Made by a program: the position numbers and the translations under genes
Shown here: positions 41,683 through 53,648 of the stretch, piece by piece
How the letters are laid out: each line of letters starts with the position of its first letter
Position numbering within the stretch: the stretch's first letter is position 1
Notes under the pieces: model-generated
The model's input: only the letters and a program-made list of their open reading frames with translations
Told to the model about the DNA's origin: nothing
Database searches by the model: none
Origin: Bryobacterales bacterium
Lineage (GTDB): Bacteria > Acidobacteriota > Terriglobia > Bryobacterales > UBA6623
Direction of reading: 5' to 3'
NCBI GenBank assembly: GCA_028819215.1
Contig: JAPPMG010000058.1
Location: forward strand, 18,622-82,621
Length of the DNA: 64,000 nucleotides

Positions 41683-42609
41683 TCAGGAAGCTCCGAATAG
41701 GGCCGCCATAAGTTCATTGTGCGCGTTGAAGTTGGGCACGATCCAATCAGCACCGACCGCAGCAAGCCGATCGCGCTTGACCTTGTCCACGGACACGCAG
41801 TCAGGCTCATCGGTGGCCACACCCACCGCGCTGCCCCCGACTGTCTTGACGACCTCGATCTCCACGAAGCCGTCGCCAAAGCCCAGAAACTCGGAGCCCT
41901 CATAGTCGCTTTCGTCGATGATGCGCTCCACCAAGATCTTCTTCGAGAAGTTCTTGTAGTCGTCCAACGCTCCGTGCATTCCACCGGCAAAGTACGAGTC
42001 GATACGCAACAGGCGTGCCTCCTCCTGCATGTACGGTTGGTCCGTACCGCTTGCCAAGTACAGCCTCAGGCCGCGCTCCAGCATGGCATCCAGCAGACGC
42101 CGCGCACCGGGCACCATCAATTCGTCGGGATCGACGCGTCCGGAGCGCAAGTCCTCCCGGCGATGGCGGATCTTGTCCATCAACAGGTCCAGATAGATGT
42201 GCTTGTATTCCAGCGGATCCTTGGGCGTCCCGCCCCGCTTGGTGATCTGCTCGGTGAACTCGATCATCTGGTAGATCGTCTGCCGCCCGGTCAGGTGGCC
42301 GACATAGCCCTCGACCAACTCGGTGAGTTCCTCCTCAGACTCGCCGGTGCGCAGGTCGAGCAGCGTCTCGACCATCATCGGCACCATTACGTCGAACCAC
42401 CCGGCTCGGATCAAGGAAAGCGTCCCGTCGAAGTCGAATAGCCCGACACGGGCACGGGCCGCGCTTGATGCCGGGTCGAGGATCTCAAGGGGTGTGCAAG
42501 CCAAGCTCCAGTGTGGCAAATCGTGGTCGGACGTACTGCGAGTCCGCTTCCCTCGGCTTAACCGTAGGTAGGACACACCGCTCGCGCCCAAACGGGGCGG
42601 CAGACCCAT
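41683..42609 (-). CDS. HAD-superfamily phosphatase
   Basis: A protein of about 308 residues (the start is uncertain) with HAD motif I VGLFDFDGTLSL near residue 55, motif II LYLASGTDQPY near 185, motif III lysine in NFSKKILVERI, and motif IV FLGFGDGFVEIEVVK near 240. A helical cap lies between I and II. A TTG about 30 codons in could be a better start, since the first residues are low in conservation features. It leads the heptose-like operon on the minus strand and may dephosphorylate the bis-phosphate intermediate, as GmhB does, though it is not GmhB-like in size. Confidence 0.78.
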   Translation of the reverse strand: MGLPPRLGASGVSYLRLSRGKRTRSTSDHDLPHWSLACTPLEILDPASSAARARVGLFDFDGTLSLIRAGWFDVMVPMMVETLLDLRTGESEEELTELVEGYVGHLTGRQTIYQMIEFTEQITKRGGTPKDPLEYKHIYLDLLMDKIRHRREDLRSGRVDPDELMVPGARRLLDAMLERGLRLYLASGTDQPYMQEEARLLRIDSYFAGGMHGALDDYKNFSKKILVERIIDESDYEGSEFLGFGDGFVEIEVVKTVGGSAVGVATDEPDCVSVDKVKRDRLAAVGADWIVPNFNAHNELMAALFGAS

Positions 42610-42835
42610 GAGTCGAGTCGGCCAGCTATGCCCGGCAGCCCGCGGAACAACCGTAGCGGCCCGGCACGAATGCTGCGGTTTGCTACACTGCCAGCGGCTC
42701 GCTGAGCGCGAAGTCCTCGTCTGGCGGGACTTGTAGCGCGCACGCCCGGGCCGTCCCAGAAAAGGCTGGAAGTCCTGCGGCTTGACGCTCTCGGCGGGGC
42801 ACGGCTAGCATTACGGAATCAGAGGAAATCCATTC

Positions 42836-43999
42836 ATGGCAAAAGAACTGCGCATCGGCATGATCGGCTACGGCTTCATGGGTCGCGCCCACTCGAACGC
42901 TTACAAGCGGCTCAACGACTTCTTCCCGGTCGAGCACCGACCGGTTCTGCAAGCAGTCGCGGCCCGCAATCCGGACAAGGCGCGATCATTCGCCGACAAC
43001 TGGGGCTACCAGCGGGTCGAGACCGACTGGCGCAAGGTTGCCACCGCCGACGACGTGGACTTGGTGGACGTCTGCGCCCCCAATCACCTGCATTTGGACA
43101 TCGTTCTCGCAGCCGCCGAAGCGGGCAAGATGATCTGCTGCGAGAAGCCATTGGCGATGTCCGTCGCCGAGGCCGAGCAGATGGTCGAAGCCGTCGAGAA
43201 GCACGGTGTGCCCAACATGGTCTGGTACAACTACCGGCGCGTGCCATCGATTGCGTTGGCCAAGCAGATCGTTGACGAGGGTCGCGTCGGCAAGCCGTTT
43301 CACTACCGCGCCACGTACTTGCAGGACTGGACCATTTCCGAGGACGTCCCCCAGGGCGGCGCTGGAACATGGCGCTTGGATGTGGACGTGGCCGGTTCCG
43401 GCGTGACCGGCGACCTGCTCGCCCACTCGATCGACTCGGCGATGTGGCTCAACGGCCCCATCGCTCGGGTTGTTGCCAGCACGCGCACGTTCGTCACCGA
43501 GCGCATGCATGCCGACACTGGCGAAGTTCAGCCCGTCGGTATCGACGACGCCTGCATGTTCCTAGCCGAGTTCGCAAACGGTTCGATGGGCACGTTCGAG
43601 TCCACGCGCTATGCCCGCGGGCGCAAGAACTACAACACTCTCGAGCTCAACGGAGCGGACGGATCGGTGTTCTTCGACCTAGAGGATCCGGAGCATCTGC
43701 ACTTCTTCGAGTACCAGCAAAAGCAGTCAGGGAAAAAGGTCGAAGACCACCTCACTGGCTGGCGCAAGATCCACGTGACGAATTCGGAGCACCCCTACAT
43801 GGACAAGTACTGGGTGCCGGGGACGACGATCGGCTACGAGCACACCTTCCTCAACGCCCTGGCGGACTTCGTCGCAGGCGTCGAGTCTGGCAACCACACC
43901 CAGCCCGACTTCAAATGCGCGCTCCAGACGCAAAAGGTGTGTGACGCAGTGATCGAGTCTGGCCGCACCCGAGAGTGGGTTGTGACCGGAGCGGAGTAG
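42836..43999 (+). CDS. Gfo/Idh/MocA family oxidoreductase, cytoplasmic
   Basis: A 387-residue protein with Rossmann start [20 protein letters not shown] near residue 5, the E-K-P motif [18 protein letters not shown] near 98, and the catalytic region [21 protein letters not shown] near 183 (D and H of the dyad). No signal is present, unlike the paralogue at 16610. GAGGAA precedes the ATG. It is likely an NAD(P)-dependent sugar or inositol dehydrogenase; the substrate is unknown. It is divergent from the heptose-like cluster. Confidence 0.88.
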   Translation: MAKELRIGMIGYGFMGRAHSNAYKRLNDFFPVEHRPVLQAVAARNPDKARSFADNWGYQRVETDWRKVATADDVDLVDVCAPNHLHLDIVLAAAEAGKMICCEKPLAMSVAEAEQMVEAVEKHGVPNMVWYNYRRVPSIALAKQIVDEGRVGKPFHYRATYLQDWTISEDVPQGGAGTWRLDVDVAGSGVTGDLLAHSIDSAMWLNGPIARVVASTRTFVTERMHADTGEVQPVGIDDACMFLAEFANGSMGTFESTRYARGRKNYNTLELNGADGSVFFDLEDPEHLHFFEYQQKQSGKKVEDHLTGWRKIHVTNSEHPYMDKYWVPGTTIGYEHTFLNALADFVAGVESGNHTQPDFKCALQTQKVCDAVIESGRTREWVVTGAE

Positions 44000-44023
44000 C
44001 CCCGGACAGCCCTTCCGCGCCGC

Positions 44024-45193
44024 TCAGATCCGCACGATCTCAGTCTGGACCGTGCCGGTAGCAACCGCGCTATCTGCCCGAACGAAGCAATCGATTTCGC
44101 TGCGGACGCCGAACTCGGGCAGGTACACGCCGGGCTCGATCGAAAAGCACGTGTCCGGGATCAGGGGGCGCTCGTCGCGCATCTCCAGGTTGTCCATGTT
44201 GGCGCCGTTGCCGTGAACCTCTTCACCGATGGAATGACCCAGTCGGTGGACGAAGGCGTCACCGTAGCCGTGGGCGGCGATGTGGTCCCGCGCGACCTTG
44301 TCGATCTCCCAGCCCTGGATTTCCCTTCCCTCGCGCATCGCTGCATCGGCGGCGCTCAGCGCCCGATCGCGAGCGCCGGTCACGACCTCGAAGACCCTTT
44401 GCATGTGTTCGGAGGGACGCTCGCCGCAGAATCCGGTCCACGTGATGTCGTAGTACACGGCTCCCGGGATGTCCAACTTGGCCCACAAGTCGATGAGGAC
44501 GAAGTCTCCGGCCCGGATCGGCCGGGAGCGTTCCGGATCAGGACCGTAGTGCGGATCGCCGCTGTTGGAGTTGACAGCAACGATGGGACCGTCAGCCGTC
44601 ACCATGCCAGATTCCTGGAAGCGCCGAACGATGAATTGTGCGATGCGGTACTCGCTGCTGGCTCTCTCCACGTCGATGTCGTGGCGGATCTGCTCGAACG
44701 CCTCCTTAAGGATCGAGTCGACGCGACGGCCGGCTTCGAAGTGGAACTCTCTCTGGGCCTCGCTCCAGCGCGCCTCAAAATACTGCACTAACGCGGCTGA
44801 CGACACCACTTCAATCCCGAACGAGCGCACCAAGTCGACCGTTCCCGCATCCACCAGCGAGACGACCGGAATCATGCACCGAGGCGAAAACTGCATGGCG
44901 ACCCGGGCTTTGCCCGCCAAGATCGTTCCGAGGTGCTGATGATGCGACTGCCAGCTGGAGTAGACGAGCTTCGAACCCGGCAAGCTGTCGAGCCGCGCAT
45001 CTTCGATGGCGTGCACCAGCTTGATCGGCTCTCCGCTTGCGGGGATCCAGTAGTACCAGCGACGCGAGACATGTCCGCCGGAATCCAGCCCCAGCACGCG
45101 ATAGGCGATGGGGTCGCGCACGTGATGGTCGAACAGCAGCCAGCCGTCAAGCCCTTGGGCGCACAGCTGAGCCTGGATCTCGGAAACCTGCAT
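44024..45193 (-). CDS. M24 metallopeptidase (Xaa-Pro aminopeptidase type)
   Basis: A 389-residue creatinase/aminopeptidase P fold protein. After the N-terminal domain, the pita-bread domain carries the five metal ligands in order: the two Asp of VLIDLWAKLDIPGAVYYDIT near residue 240, His in RLGHSIGEEVHG near 325, Glu in FSIEPGVY near 354 and Glu in RSEIDCF near 367. It cleaves the residue before proline in peptides. The ATG at 45193 is chosen over 45256 because it starts the domain and has a TACAAT box 8 nt upstream. It is divergent from lexA. Confidence 0.88.
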   Translation of the reverse strand: MQVSEIQAQLCAQGLDGWLLFDHHVRDPIAYRVLGLDSGGHVSRRWYYWIPASGEPIKLVHAIEDARLDSLPGSKLVYSSWQSHHQHLGTILAGKARVAMQFSPRCMIPVVSLVDAGTVDLVRSFGIEVVSSAALVQYFEARWSEAQREFHFEAGRRVDSILKEAFEQIRHDIDVERASSEYRIAQFIVRRFQESGMVTADGPIVAVNSNSGDPHYGPDPERSRPIRAGDFVLIDLWAKLDIPGAVYYDITWTGFCGERPSEHMQRVFEVVTGARDRALSAADAAMREGREIQGWEIDKVARDHIAAHGYGDAFVHRLGHSIGEEVHGNGANMDNLEMRDERPLIPDTCFSIEPGVYLPEFGVRSEIDCFVRADSAVATGTVQTEIVRI

Positions 45194-45248
45194 GAGTCTC
45201 GATTGTAGCTTCAATAGCCGAACAGAAATAAGAAATTTCACAATGGGG

Positions 45249-45277
45249 TTGCGCAATCGTCGCTAGCGTTCTAGAAT
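45249..45277 (+). promoter_or_regulatory. lexA promoter with candidate SOS operator
   Basis: TTGCGC (45249-45254), a 17-nt spacer and TAGAAT (45272-45277) form a plausible sigma-70 promoter. Two perfect 8-bp palindromes lie side by side in it: CGCTAGCG (45261-45268) in the spacer and TTCTAGAA (45269-45276) over the -10. Either could be the LexA box used for autoregulation; neither matches the E. coli or Bacillus consensus. Confidence 0.5.
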
Positions 45278-45302
45278 AAATGGCAAAGAAAGGGAGGGCA
45301 TC

Positions 45303-45950
45303 GTGGCTCTAACCAAACGACAGAAGCAAGTGCTGGACTTCTTGGCGGAGTTCATCGCCGAGAATCACTACAGCCCGAGCTTCGAAGAAATCGCTCAGAA
45401 CATGAACCTGTCGTCCGTCGCGACAGTCCACAAGCACTTGCAAGTACTGCAGGAGAAGGGCTACCTCGAGCGCAGCTTCAACCGCAGCCGCGCGCTGGAG
45501 ATCTCGCCGAAGTACTACGACGAGATGCGTGCCAACCGGCAGAAGCTGTACTCGTTCCACAAGGGGCGGGACGAGCTGACCGCTCCGCTCGTGGGCACGA
45601 TCACGGCGGGTGCCCCGCTGCAGCAGTACCCGGAGCGCGAGACCCTGTCGTTCGCGCCGCTGCTCACCGTGGACAACGTCTTCGCATTGCGAGTGACCGG
45701 GCAATCGATGATCGACGACCACATCCTCGACGGGGACTACGTCCTGCTCGAGAAGACCCGTCACGCCCACAACGGCGAGATCGTGGTCGCGGTCGTAGAC
45801 GGATCGGAGTCTACGCTGAAGCGCTTCTATCTCGAAGGCGAGATGGTGCGCTTGCAACCGGCCAACGTCGAGATGGACCCGATCATCGTTCCCGCCTCGC
45901 GGGTGGAAGTGCAGGGCCGCCTCCTTGCGGTCCACAGGCGCTACCACTAG
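45303..45950 (+). CDS. lexA: LexA repressor
   Basis: A 215-residue protein with the N-terminal winged helix (LTKRQKQVLDFLAEFI, YSPSFEEIAQNMNLSSVATV) and the S24 self-cleavage domain. The Ala-Gly cleavage site is in GTITAGAPL near residue 101, the serine in VTGQSMIDDHI near 137, and the lysine in GSESTLKRFYLEG near 173. It represses SOS genes and cleaves itself on RecA activation. It starts at GTG with GGGAGG upstream. ligA lies nearby on the other strand. Confidence 0.96.
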   Translation: MALTKRQKQVLDFLAEFIAENHYSPSFEEIAQNMNLSSVATVHKHLQVLQEKGYLERSFNRSRALEISPKYYDEMRANRQKLYSFHKGRDELTAPLVGTITAGAPLQQYPERETLSFAPLLTVDNVFALRVTGQSMIDDHILDGDYVLLEKTRHAHNGEIVVAVVDGSESTLKRFYLEGEMVRLQPANVEMDPIIVPASRVEVQGRLLAVHRRYH

Positions 45951-46059
45951 CGGCCCGGCCGACACAACGTTCGAGGCGATTCGGCGAGGGTACCGCGACG
46001 CGTGCTCGTGAGCCGGTTATCGGCCTCCAAGACCCGCGGGTAGGCCAGCATCCGGGTCG

Positions 46060-48956
<2,897 letters not shown>

Positions 48957-48985
48957 CTATCGGGGCTATCATCAAAAAGCCACAC

Positions 48986-49912
48986 ATGACCTACCGCCGG
49001 GGAGTGTGTATCTACAATCCTTCTGCCGGGCGCGGTATCGGACAGTCGCAGCTAGGCGCCATTCGACAGATCCTGTTGGCAGCTGTCCAAGATGTGAGCT
49101 TGGCATCGACTGAACTACCCGGCCACGCGACCGAGCTGGCCGAGAGGGCCGCCGCCCGGGGCTGTGATCTAGTCGCAGTCTATAGCGGCGATGGCACGGT
49201 CAATGAAGTCGTGCAGGGCTTGGCGGGAAGGGAGTCGCCTGCTCTGCTGGTGCTGCCCGGTGGTACCGCCAACGTGCTGGCCAATGAACTGGGACTGCCG
49301 ATAGACCCACTCATGGCGGGTCGCATGCTCCCTCAACTTGCGGCTAAGCCAGTTCGATTGGGCCAGACTATCTTTACCAGCAATGGGTCAAGCCGCTATT
49401 TCCTGCTCATGTGCGGCGCGGGCTTGGACGCCGCCGTTACAGATCGCGTGTCCAAGCCACTGAAACGCAAATTGGGGCAAGGCGCGTTCTGGCTGGCCGG
49501 AGCGCGATTTTCCTTGCAGCGCTTTCCCCGGGCAAGGATCTCAGGGGCTGAAAACTGCGCGAACAGCCCTTCGTGCGGTTTGGTAGTGGTCTCGAAGAGC
49601 CACCTGTACGGCGGAGGGCTGGTGCTCACACCGGGTGCGAATCTCCTGGCCGACCACTTCGTCACGGCCCAGTATCCTGGCGCCAACCGGTTCCTCTACG
49701 GCAGTTACCTAGCAGCCGCGATGTGCCGCCTGGTGTCAAAGTGCCCCGGTGTCCGATTGGAATCTCACGAGGACTTGGTACTTGAGCCTGCCGCCGCAGA
49801 CTCCGTCCAGGTCCAAGTCGATGGCGAGGTCGTCGGCGAGTTGCCCGCCCGCATCACGCTTAGCGATGCCACCTGCACCGTCTTGATGCCCAAGAGCTAT
49901 ATGAATGCCTAG
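48986..49912 (+). CDS. Diacylglycerol/lipid kinase family protein (YegS-like)
   Basis: A 308-residue protein with the DAGK catalytic domain: VCIYNPSAGRGIG near residue 7, VAVYSGDGTVNEVVQGLAG near 63 (G-D-G-T), LLVLPGGTANVLANELGLP near 83, and LLMCGAGLDAAVTDRVSK near 138. The C-terminal beta sandwich ends in VQVQVDGEVVGELPARI. It phosphorylates a lipid such as diacylglycerol or a sphingoid base. It is divergent from ligA. Confidence 0.9.
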   Translation: MTYRRGVCIYNPSAGRGIGQSQLGAIRQILLAAVQDVSLASTELPGHATELAERAAARGCDLVAVYSGDGTVNEVVQGLAGRESPALLVLPGGTANVLANELGLPIDPLMAGRMLPQLAAKPVRLGQTIFTSNGSSRYFLLMCGAGLDAAVTDRVSKPLKRKLGQGAFWLAGARFSLQRFPRARISGAENCANSPSCGLVVVSKSHLYGGGLVLTPGANLLADHFVTAQYPGANRFLYGSYLAAAMCRLVSKCPGVRLESHEDLVLEPAAADSVQVQVDGEVVGELPARITLSDATCTVLMPKSYMNA

Positions 49913-50060
49913 CCCGCACTTCTTTAGGAGGGTCTGGACCCCTAGCAACCGCGGCCATCAGTTACGTAACAGTTCGCAGTAGTTCTAGCGATACGAACAA
50001 CTCGCATCGCCGGAGGCGCAGCCGTCGCAGGGGGCCGAGTCTAGGCCCGGTTGGCAGACG

Positions 50061-50648
50061 TCAGTCACCCGCAATCATCATGCCCACTACCCTGCGGTGC
50101 CACAGCTCCGCCGCTTCGAGCGCTTCCTTGTAGATCACGTCGTCTCGCTTGACTCCCTTGTTGCCGTGGCTCCGGTCGAGAAGCACAAGGTCATGGCTCG
50201 GTTTGTCGAAGTCATCGGTCACAACCCTCAGAACGACTTTCTTCACGTTGCCGGCGCTGGGAGAAATCTGCCCTAACAAGCCTCCAGCTAATGCCCCGCC
50301 AAGACCCGCAGCCATGCCCCCGACCGCCGTGAAAGCGAGTTCCCTGCCGAGGCTGGCGTCGACAAGCGGGACATCATCCTCTAGAACCTCGCAGTCGAAG
50401 ACGGATGACAGCGGAAAACGTCGGTAGAACTTCTCGTCTACCAACAGCAGCTCCCGGCGGCCCCTGTCAATTGCGATTCCAGTCCGAGTGAGCCTACTGA
50501 TGTAGATATCGGCGGCGTCAAAATCGGACAGTCGTTGGATCTGATCTTCGACAATCTTCACCCATTCGTCGATACGGTGCTCTCGCTTGGTCGGCCACTC
50601 GACTCGGTTGGTAGCAGTAGCCCACACCGTGAGGAAGACGGCTTTCAT
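50061..50648 (-). CDS. Unknown protein with glycine-zipper segment
   Basis: A 195-residue protein I do not recognise. An N-terminal helical part (RIDEWVKIVEDQIQRLSDFD) is followed by a beta part (IYISRLTRTGIAIDRGRREL). A small-residue hydrophobic stretch, FTAVGGMAAGLGGALAGGLLG, is near residue 105 and is typical of glycine zippers inserting in membranes. The C-terminus is VLRVVTDDFDKPSHDLVLLD. The start at ATG 50648 or GTG 50654 is uncertain. Confidence 0.55.
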   Translation of the reverse strand: MKAVFLTVWATATNRVEWPTKREHRIDEWVKIVEDQIQRLSDFDAADIYISRLTRTGIAIDRGRRELLLVDEKFYRRFPLSSVFDCEVLEDDVPLVDASLGRELAFTAVGGMAAGLGGALAGGLLGQISPSAGNVKKVVLRVVTDDFDKPSHDLVLLDRSHGNKGVKRDDVIYKEALEAAELWHRRVVGMMIAGD

Positions 50649-50970
50649 GACCACGAACAGGGACAGTTCCACTAGGGCCTCTCTAGGTTGGCGCGACGCG
50701 GCTCGATCGCGTGTCAGTTTAGCAATGCGTGGCTTGCACTCGGCACCTAAACGGACACCGATAGCGCGCTCCGAGACCCGTCCGGGCCGGCTGAGGTGTC
50801 GCTTGGGAGCCACGCTGCGGCCAAGTCGTAGTCCTTCTAGCAACGGAGCCCGCCGCTGCCGCACCTAGGCGATGACCCCTAGGACGCACTAGGTCGCCCG
50901 CGAGACCTCCTCACGCTCCACACACACCCCGATTTGCCGTTCGCATGGGGAATGCGGTCAGATAGACAGC
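50649..50970. other. Divergent intergenic region, nothing recognised
   Basis: About 320 bases between the unknown minus-strand gene and the lactonase gene. Frames extending the unknown gene upstream are arginine-rich and look non-coding. No RNA gene or repeat recognised. Confidence 0.4.
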
Positions 50971-52125
50971 ATGGCGCGCCGCACAGTCAACGCAACACTC
51001 CTAGTGGCACTGCTGGCGAGCTGCGGCAGCGAAGAGCCAATGCCTTCTAGAACCAATGACTCACAGCACCTGATGTACGTCGGAACCTACACTCGCGAGA
51101 CGAGCGCAGGAATCTATGCCTATCGGTTCGACTCCGAATCCGGAACAGCAGAGGAAATCGGGCTGGTCGCGGAAATGCGGGAGCCGTCCTTTCTCGCCCT
51201 ACATCCGACCGGGCGATTCCTCTACGCGGTGAGCGAGACTGACGATTTCGACGAAGACGGAAGCGGGTCGGTTGTGTCGTTTCGGGTCAGTGCGAACTCC
51301 GGTGCACTGACCAAGCTGAACGAGGTCTCGTCCCGCGGAGGCTGGCCGTGCCACCTCAACGTCGACGGTAGCGGACGCATGCTGATCGTCGCCAACTACA
51401 AGGGTGGCAACATCGCTTCGTTCCCAATCAACGAGGACGGCACGCTCGGCGACGCTAGCTCGTTCTTCCAACACGAGGGCAGCAGTGTGCACGAGCGGCA
51501 AGACCGGCCCCACGCCCACTCGGCTGACTTTTCTGCAGACAACCGCTTCGCTTTCTTCTCCGATCTCGGCTTGGATCAAGTCAAGATATACCAAGCCGAT
51601 CCAGAGGCGGGCACGCTAGCGCCGCACGACCAGCCCAGCGTGAGTGTGGAGGCGGGGTCCGGCCCGAGACACTTTGCTCTTCACCCAGGCGGACAGAGCG
51701 CCTACGGGGTGAACGAACTGGCTTCCACCGTGACGGTGTACGACTACGACGCCGAAACTGGGACGCTCAGCGTCGCGCAGACGGTCTCCACTCTGCCGGA
51801 GGGATTCGAGGGCGAGAGCTATACCGCCGAAATCTACGTCCATCCTTCGGGCAAGTTCGTCTATGCCTCCAATCGTGGCCACGATTCCATCGCAATCTTC
51901 GCCATCGACCCGTCCACGCGGCGGCTGACGCCCAAGGGACAGGTGGCGACCAACGGCAACTGGCCGCGTAACTTCTCCTTCAGCCCCGACGGCCGCTACC
52001 TTCTTGTAGCCAACCAGAACTCCGACAACATCGTCGTCTTCGCTCTCGACGAAGTGACCGGGGCGCTCACACCGACCGGAATCGAGCTCTCGATCGACGC
52101 GCCAGTGTGTCTGCTTTTCTTGTAA
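50971..52125 (+). CDS. Lactonase family (6-phosphogluconolactonase-like) beta-propeller lipoprotein
   Basis: A 384-residue seven-bladed propeller of the YbhE/Pgl type: MYVGTYTRETSAGIYAYRFD near residue 35, EPSFLALHPTGRFLYAVSE near 70, GWPCHLNVDGSGRMLIVANY near 127, and YVHPSGKFVYASNRGHDSIAIF near 290. The N-terminus VALLASCGSE has a lipobox, so it is probably anchored in the envelope, unlike cytoplasmic E. coli Pgl. It may hydrolyse sugar lactones such as those produced by the PQQ-type dehydrogenases in this window; that link is inference. Confidence 0.85.
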   Translation: MARRTVNATLLVALLASCGSEEPMPSRTNDSQHLMYVGTYTRETSAGIYAYRFDSESGTAEEIGLVAEMREPSFLALHPTGRFLYAVSETDDFDEDGSGSVVSFRVSANSGALTKLNEVSSRGGWPCHLNVDGSGRMLIVANYKGGNIASFPINEDGTLGDASSFFQHEGSSVHERQDRPHAHSADFSADNRFAFFSDLGLDQVKIYQADPEAGTLAPHDQPSVSVEAGSGPRHFALHPGGQSAYGVNELASTVTVYDYDAETGTLSVAQTVSTLPEGFEGESYTAEIYVHPSGKFVYASNRGHDSIAIFAIDPSTRRLTPKGQVATNGNWPRNFSFSPDGRYLLVANQNSDNIVVFALDEVTGALTPTGIELSIDAPVCLLFL

Positions 52126-52171
52126 GTCGCGTAATTCTGAGTCCATCTACCGCCCTGTCCGTTCGGCGGCG

Positions 52172-52235
52172 CTTGCCGCCCAGATTCTCGGACACAAATC
52201 GCGCTCTTGCGACGGGTTCGGTTCAGACTGCTAGC
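52172..52235 (+). repeat. Dispersed intergenic repeat, copy 1
   Basis: This stretch aligns without gaps to 53555-53618. Shared blocks include cttgcc, gattctcgg, aatc, gctcttgcgac and tcagac, with roughly 70 % identity over 64 bases. Both copies lie in the same orientation on either side of vapBC. Confidence 0.65.
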
Positions 52236-52592
52236 AACCTTGGCGCACAACACGCCGGTGGACACAAACACAACGTCGCATTGAAGGTCCTTTCTTCGTG
52301 CAGCCATCGGCACCAGATTGCGCGGTGAGCACCTTCCGCAAGGTAGTTCGTGGCAACAGTCGATGATCGGACCGCGAAGCGCTTCGTCCTCGAGGCGATC
52401 CTTATCGTCGATGCGGATCGCCGAAACGTCGTGCGCGGTCAGCTGATAGGTTGGGCGTCTCGTTCACATCAATTCTCCACGCCAAGCTCAACGAACCACT
52501 CAGGAGGTAGCGGAGTGGTCTCCAAGTCCTGAACGCGCAGGGACAGCCTAGGGGGCTAGTTGTTGATGTATCGATGCCATCTCAAGTGATGC

Positions 52593-52598
52593 TATGAT
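52593..52598 (+). promoter_or_regulatory. -10 box of vapBC, leaderless arrangement
   Basis: TATGAT ends 6 nt before the GTG start of the antitoxin. A possible -35 TCGATG lies 16 nt upstream. No ribosome binding site separates box and start codon. Confidence 0.45.
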
Positions 52599-52604
52599 GC
52601 AAAG

Positions 52605-52871
52605 GTGAGGACAACGCTAGCTCTGTCCGACGACATACTCCGAGATCTCAGGGCGCTAGCCCAGTCTAGGGGCGTTTCTCTTACGAAGGTGGCCAACACC
52701 GTCTTGCGCGCGGGACTCGCAGCCTTAAACGATTCCTCGCGGCGACCGCCTCGTTACGTCGAGGAAGTGGTTGACTTAGGCGTTCCAGCGGTGGATCTTG
52801 ATCGAGCACTGTTGATCGCGGCAAGCCTAGAAGACGAGCAGACGCTCCGTAAGTTGGAACAGCACAAGTGA
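52605..52871 (+). CDS. vapB: VapB-type antitoxin (ribbon-helix-helix)
   Basis: An 88-residue protein with a short ribbon-helix-helix start (TTLALSDDILRDLRALAQSRGV, TKVANTVLRAGLAAL). A flexible tail (VDLGVPAVDLDRALLIAASL) would occupy the toxin active site. It starts with GTG and its stop overlaps the toxin start (GTGA). It is expected to neutralise VapC and repress the operon. Confidence 0.82.
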   Translation: MRTTLALSDDILRDLRALAQSRGVSLTKVANTVLRAGLAALNDSSRRPPRYVEEVVDLGVPAVDLDRALLIAASLEDEQTLRKLEQHK

Positions 52872-53320
52872 AGATCGTAGACCTCAATGTCTTGCTCTAC
52901 GCAATTAACCGTTCGGCGAAGCATCACGAGAAAGCACGGTCGTATTGGGAAGCGGCGTTGGGACGCGACGAGCCCGTCGGATTGGCGTGGAATGTGATTC
53001 TGGGATTCCTGCGTCTAAGCACTCGGCCGTCGATCTTCTCCAGACCACTCGATGCCGGGCAGGCTTGCGAGCGTGTGGAGCGATGGCTCGCCCGTCCCAA
53101 CGTTCGCATCGTCCGAGAGGCGGACGAGCACATGCGGCTGCTCCGGGGCTTGCTAGTGGAGACTGGGGCGGCCGGTAACTTGACAAGCGATGCGCATCTT
53201 GCCGCACTTGCACTTTCCCACGGGGCAACGCTGGTCTCGTTCGACAACGACTTCGCCCGATTCCCGCGACTGCAGTGGATCAACCCGCTGACCGACAAGG
53301 AGTTGTCTCACGATCCATGA
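52868..53320 (+). CDS. vapC: VapC-type PIN-domain toxin
   Basis: A 150-residue PIN ribonuclease with IVDLNVLLYAIN at the start (first Asp), NLTSDAHLAALALSHGATLVS near residue 113 (Asp) and FDNDFARF near 134 (Asp pair). The conserved acidic set is present, so the toxin looks intact, unlike RelE and HigB in this window. PIN toxins cut tRNA or rRNA. It starts with GTG. Confidence 0.88.
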   Translation: MKIVDLNVLLYAINRSAKHHEKARSYWEAALGRDEPVGLAWNVILGFLRLSTRPSIFSRPLDAGQACERVERWLARPNVRIVREADEHMRLLRGLLVETGAAGNLTSDAHLAALALSHGATLVSFDNDFARFPRLQWINPLTDKELSHDP

Positions 53321-53648
53321 TTCGTGTTGCTGTCCGATGAAGAATACGACGAACTGTGGACTGCGTTCCCACGGACCAGCGATAATCTGCTGGGATCGTG
53401 TGCCGAATATCGATCAGTCACGCGAAATCGACCAGCTACAAATTCCGAGCGGCGGGGCGTGTCCTTCGGGATGATTGCGAACGGTGATTCTAAGCCCAGA
53501 GCTTATTCCCCAACTGGCTGGGAGCTTCGGTTTATTTCGATTAGTTCGATGATGCTTGCCACCTCGATTCTCGGGCGGTAATCTTGCTCTTGCGACCGGC
53601 TCCACTCAGACCGCCAGCAACGGCGGGCGTTCGAGGGGAGCAGTGGGC
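53321..53648. other. Intergenic stretch after vapC
   Basis: About 330 bases. A frame of about 85 codons (53324-53581) has no recognisable motif or ribosome binding site and overlaps the repeat, so I do not call it. The repeat copy at 53555 lies here. Confidence 0.45.
53555..53618 (+). repeat. Dispersed intergenic repeat, copy 2
   Basis: Matches 52172-52235 in the same orientation. It ends about 30 bases before the enolase-superfamily gene. Confidence 0.65.

Larger units (their letters stand above)
52126..52604. other. Intergenic stretch upstream of vapBC
   Basis: About 480 bases with no recognisable gene. It contains one copy of a short dispersed repeat (52172-52235) and the vapBC promoter at its end. 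Confidence 0.5.

Noticed and set aside
49961..49970. 10-bp perfect palindrome GTTACGTAAC downstream of the lipid kinase gene
   Set aside because: A single short palindrome between converging genes without repeats or promoter context is too little to call a site.
52500..52560. tRNA-like string (ggtagcggagtggtctcc) upstream of vapBC
   Set aside because: It does not fold into a cloverleaf and lacks a T-loop and acceptor stem.
53324..53581. 85-codon frame after vapC
   Set aside because: No ribosome binding site, no recognisable domain, and its end overlaps the dispersed repeat.
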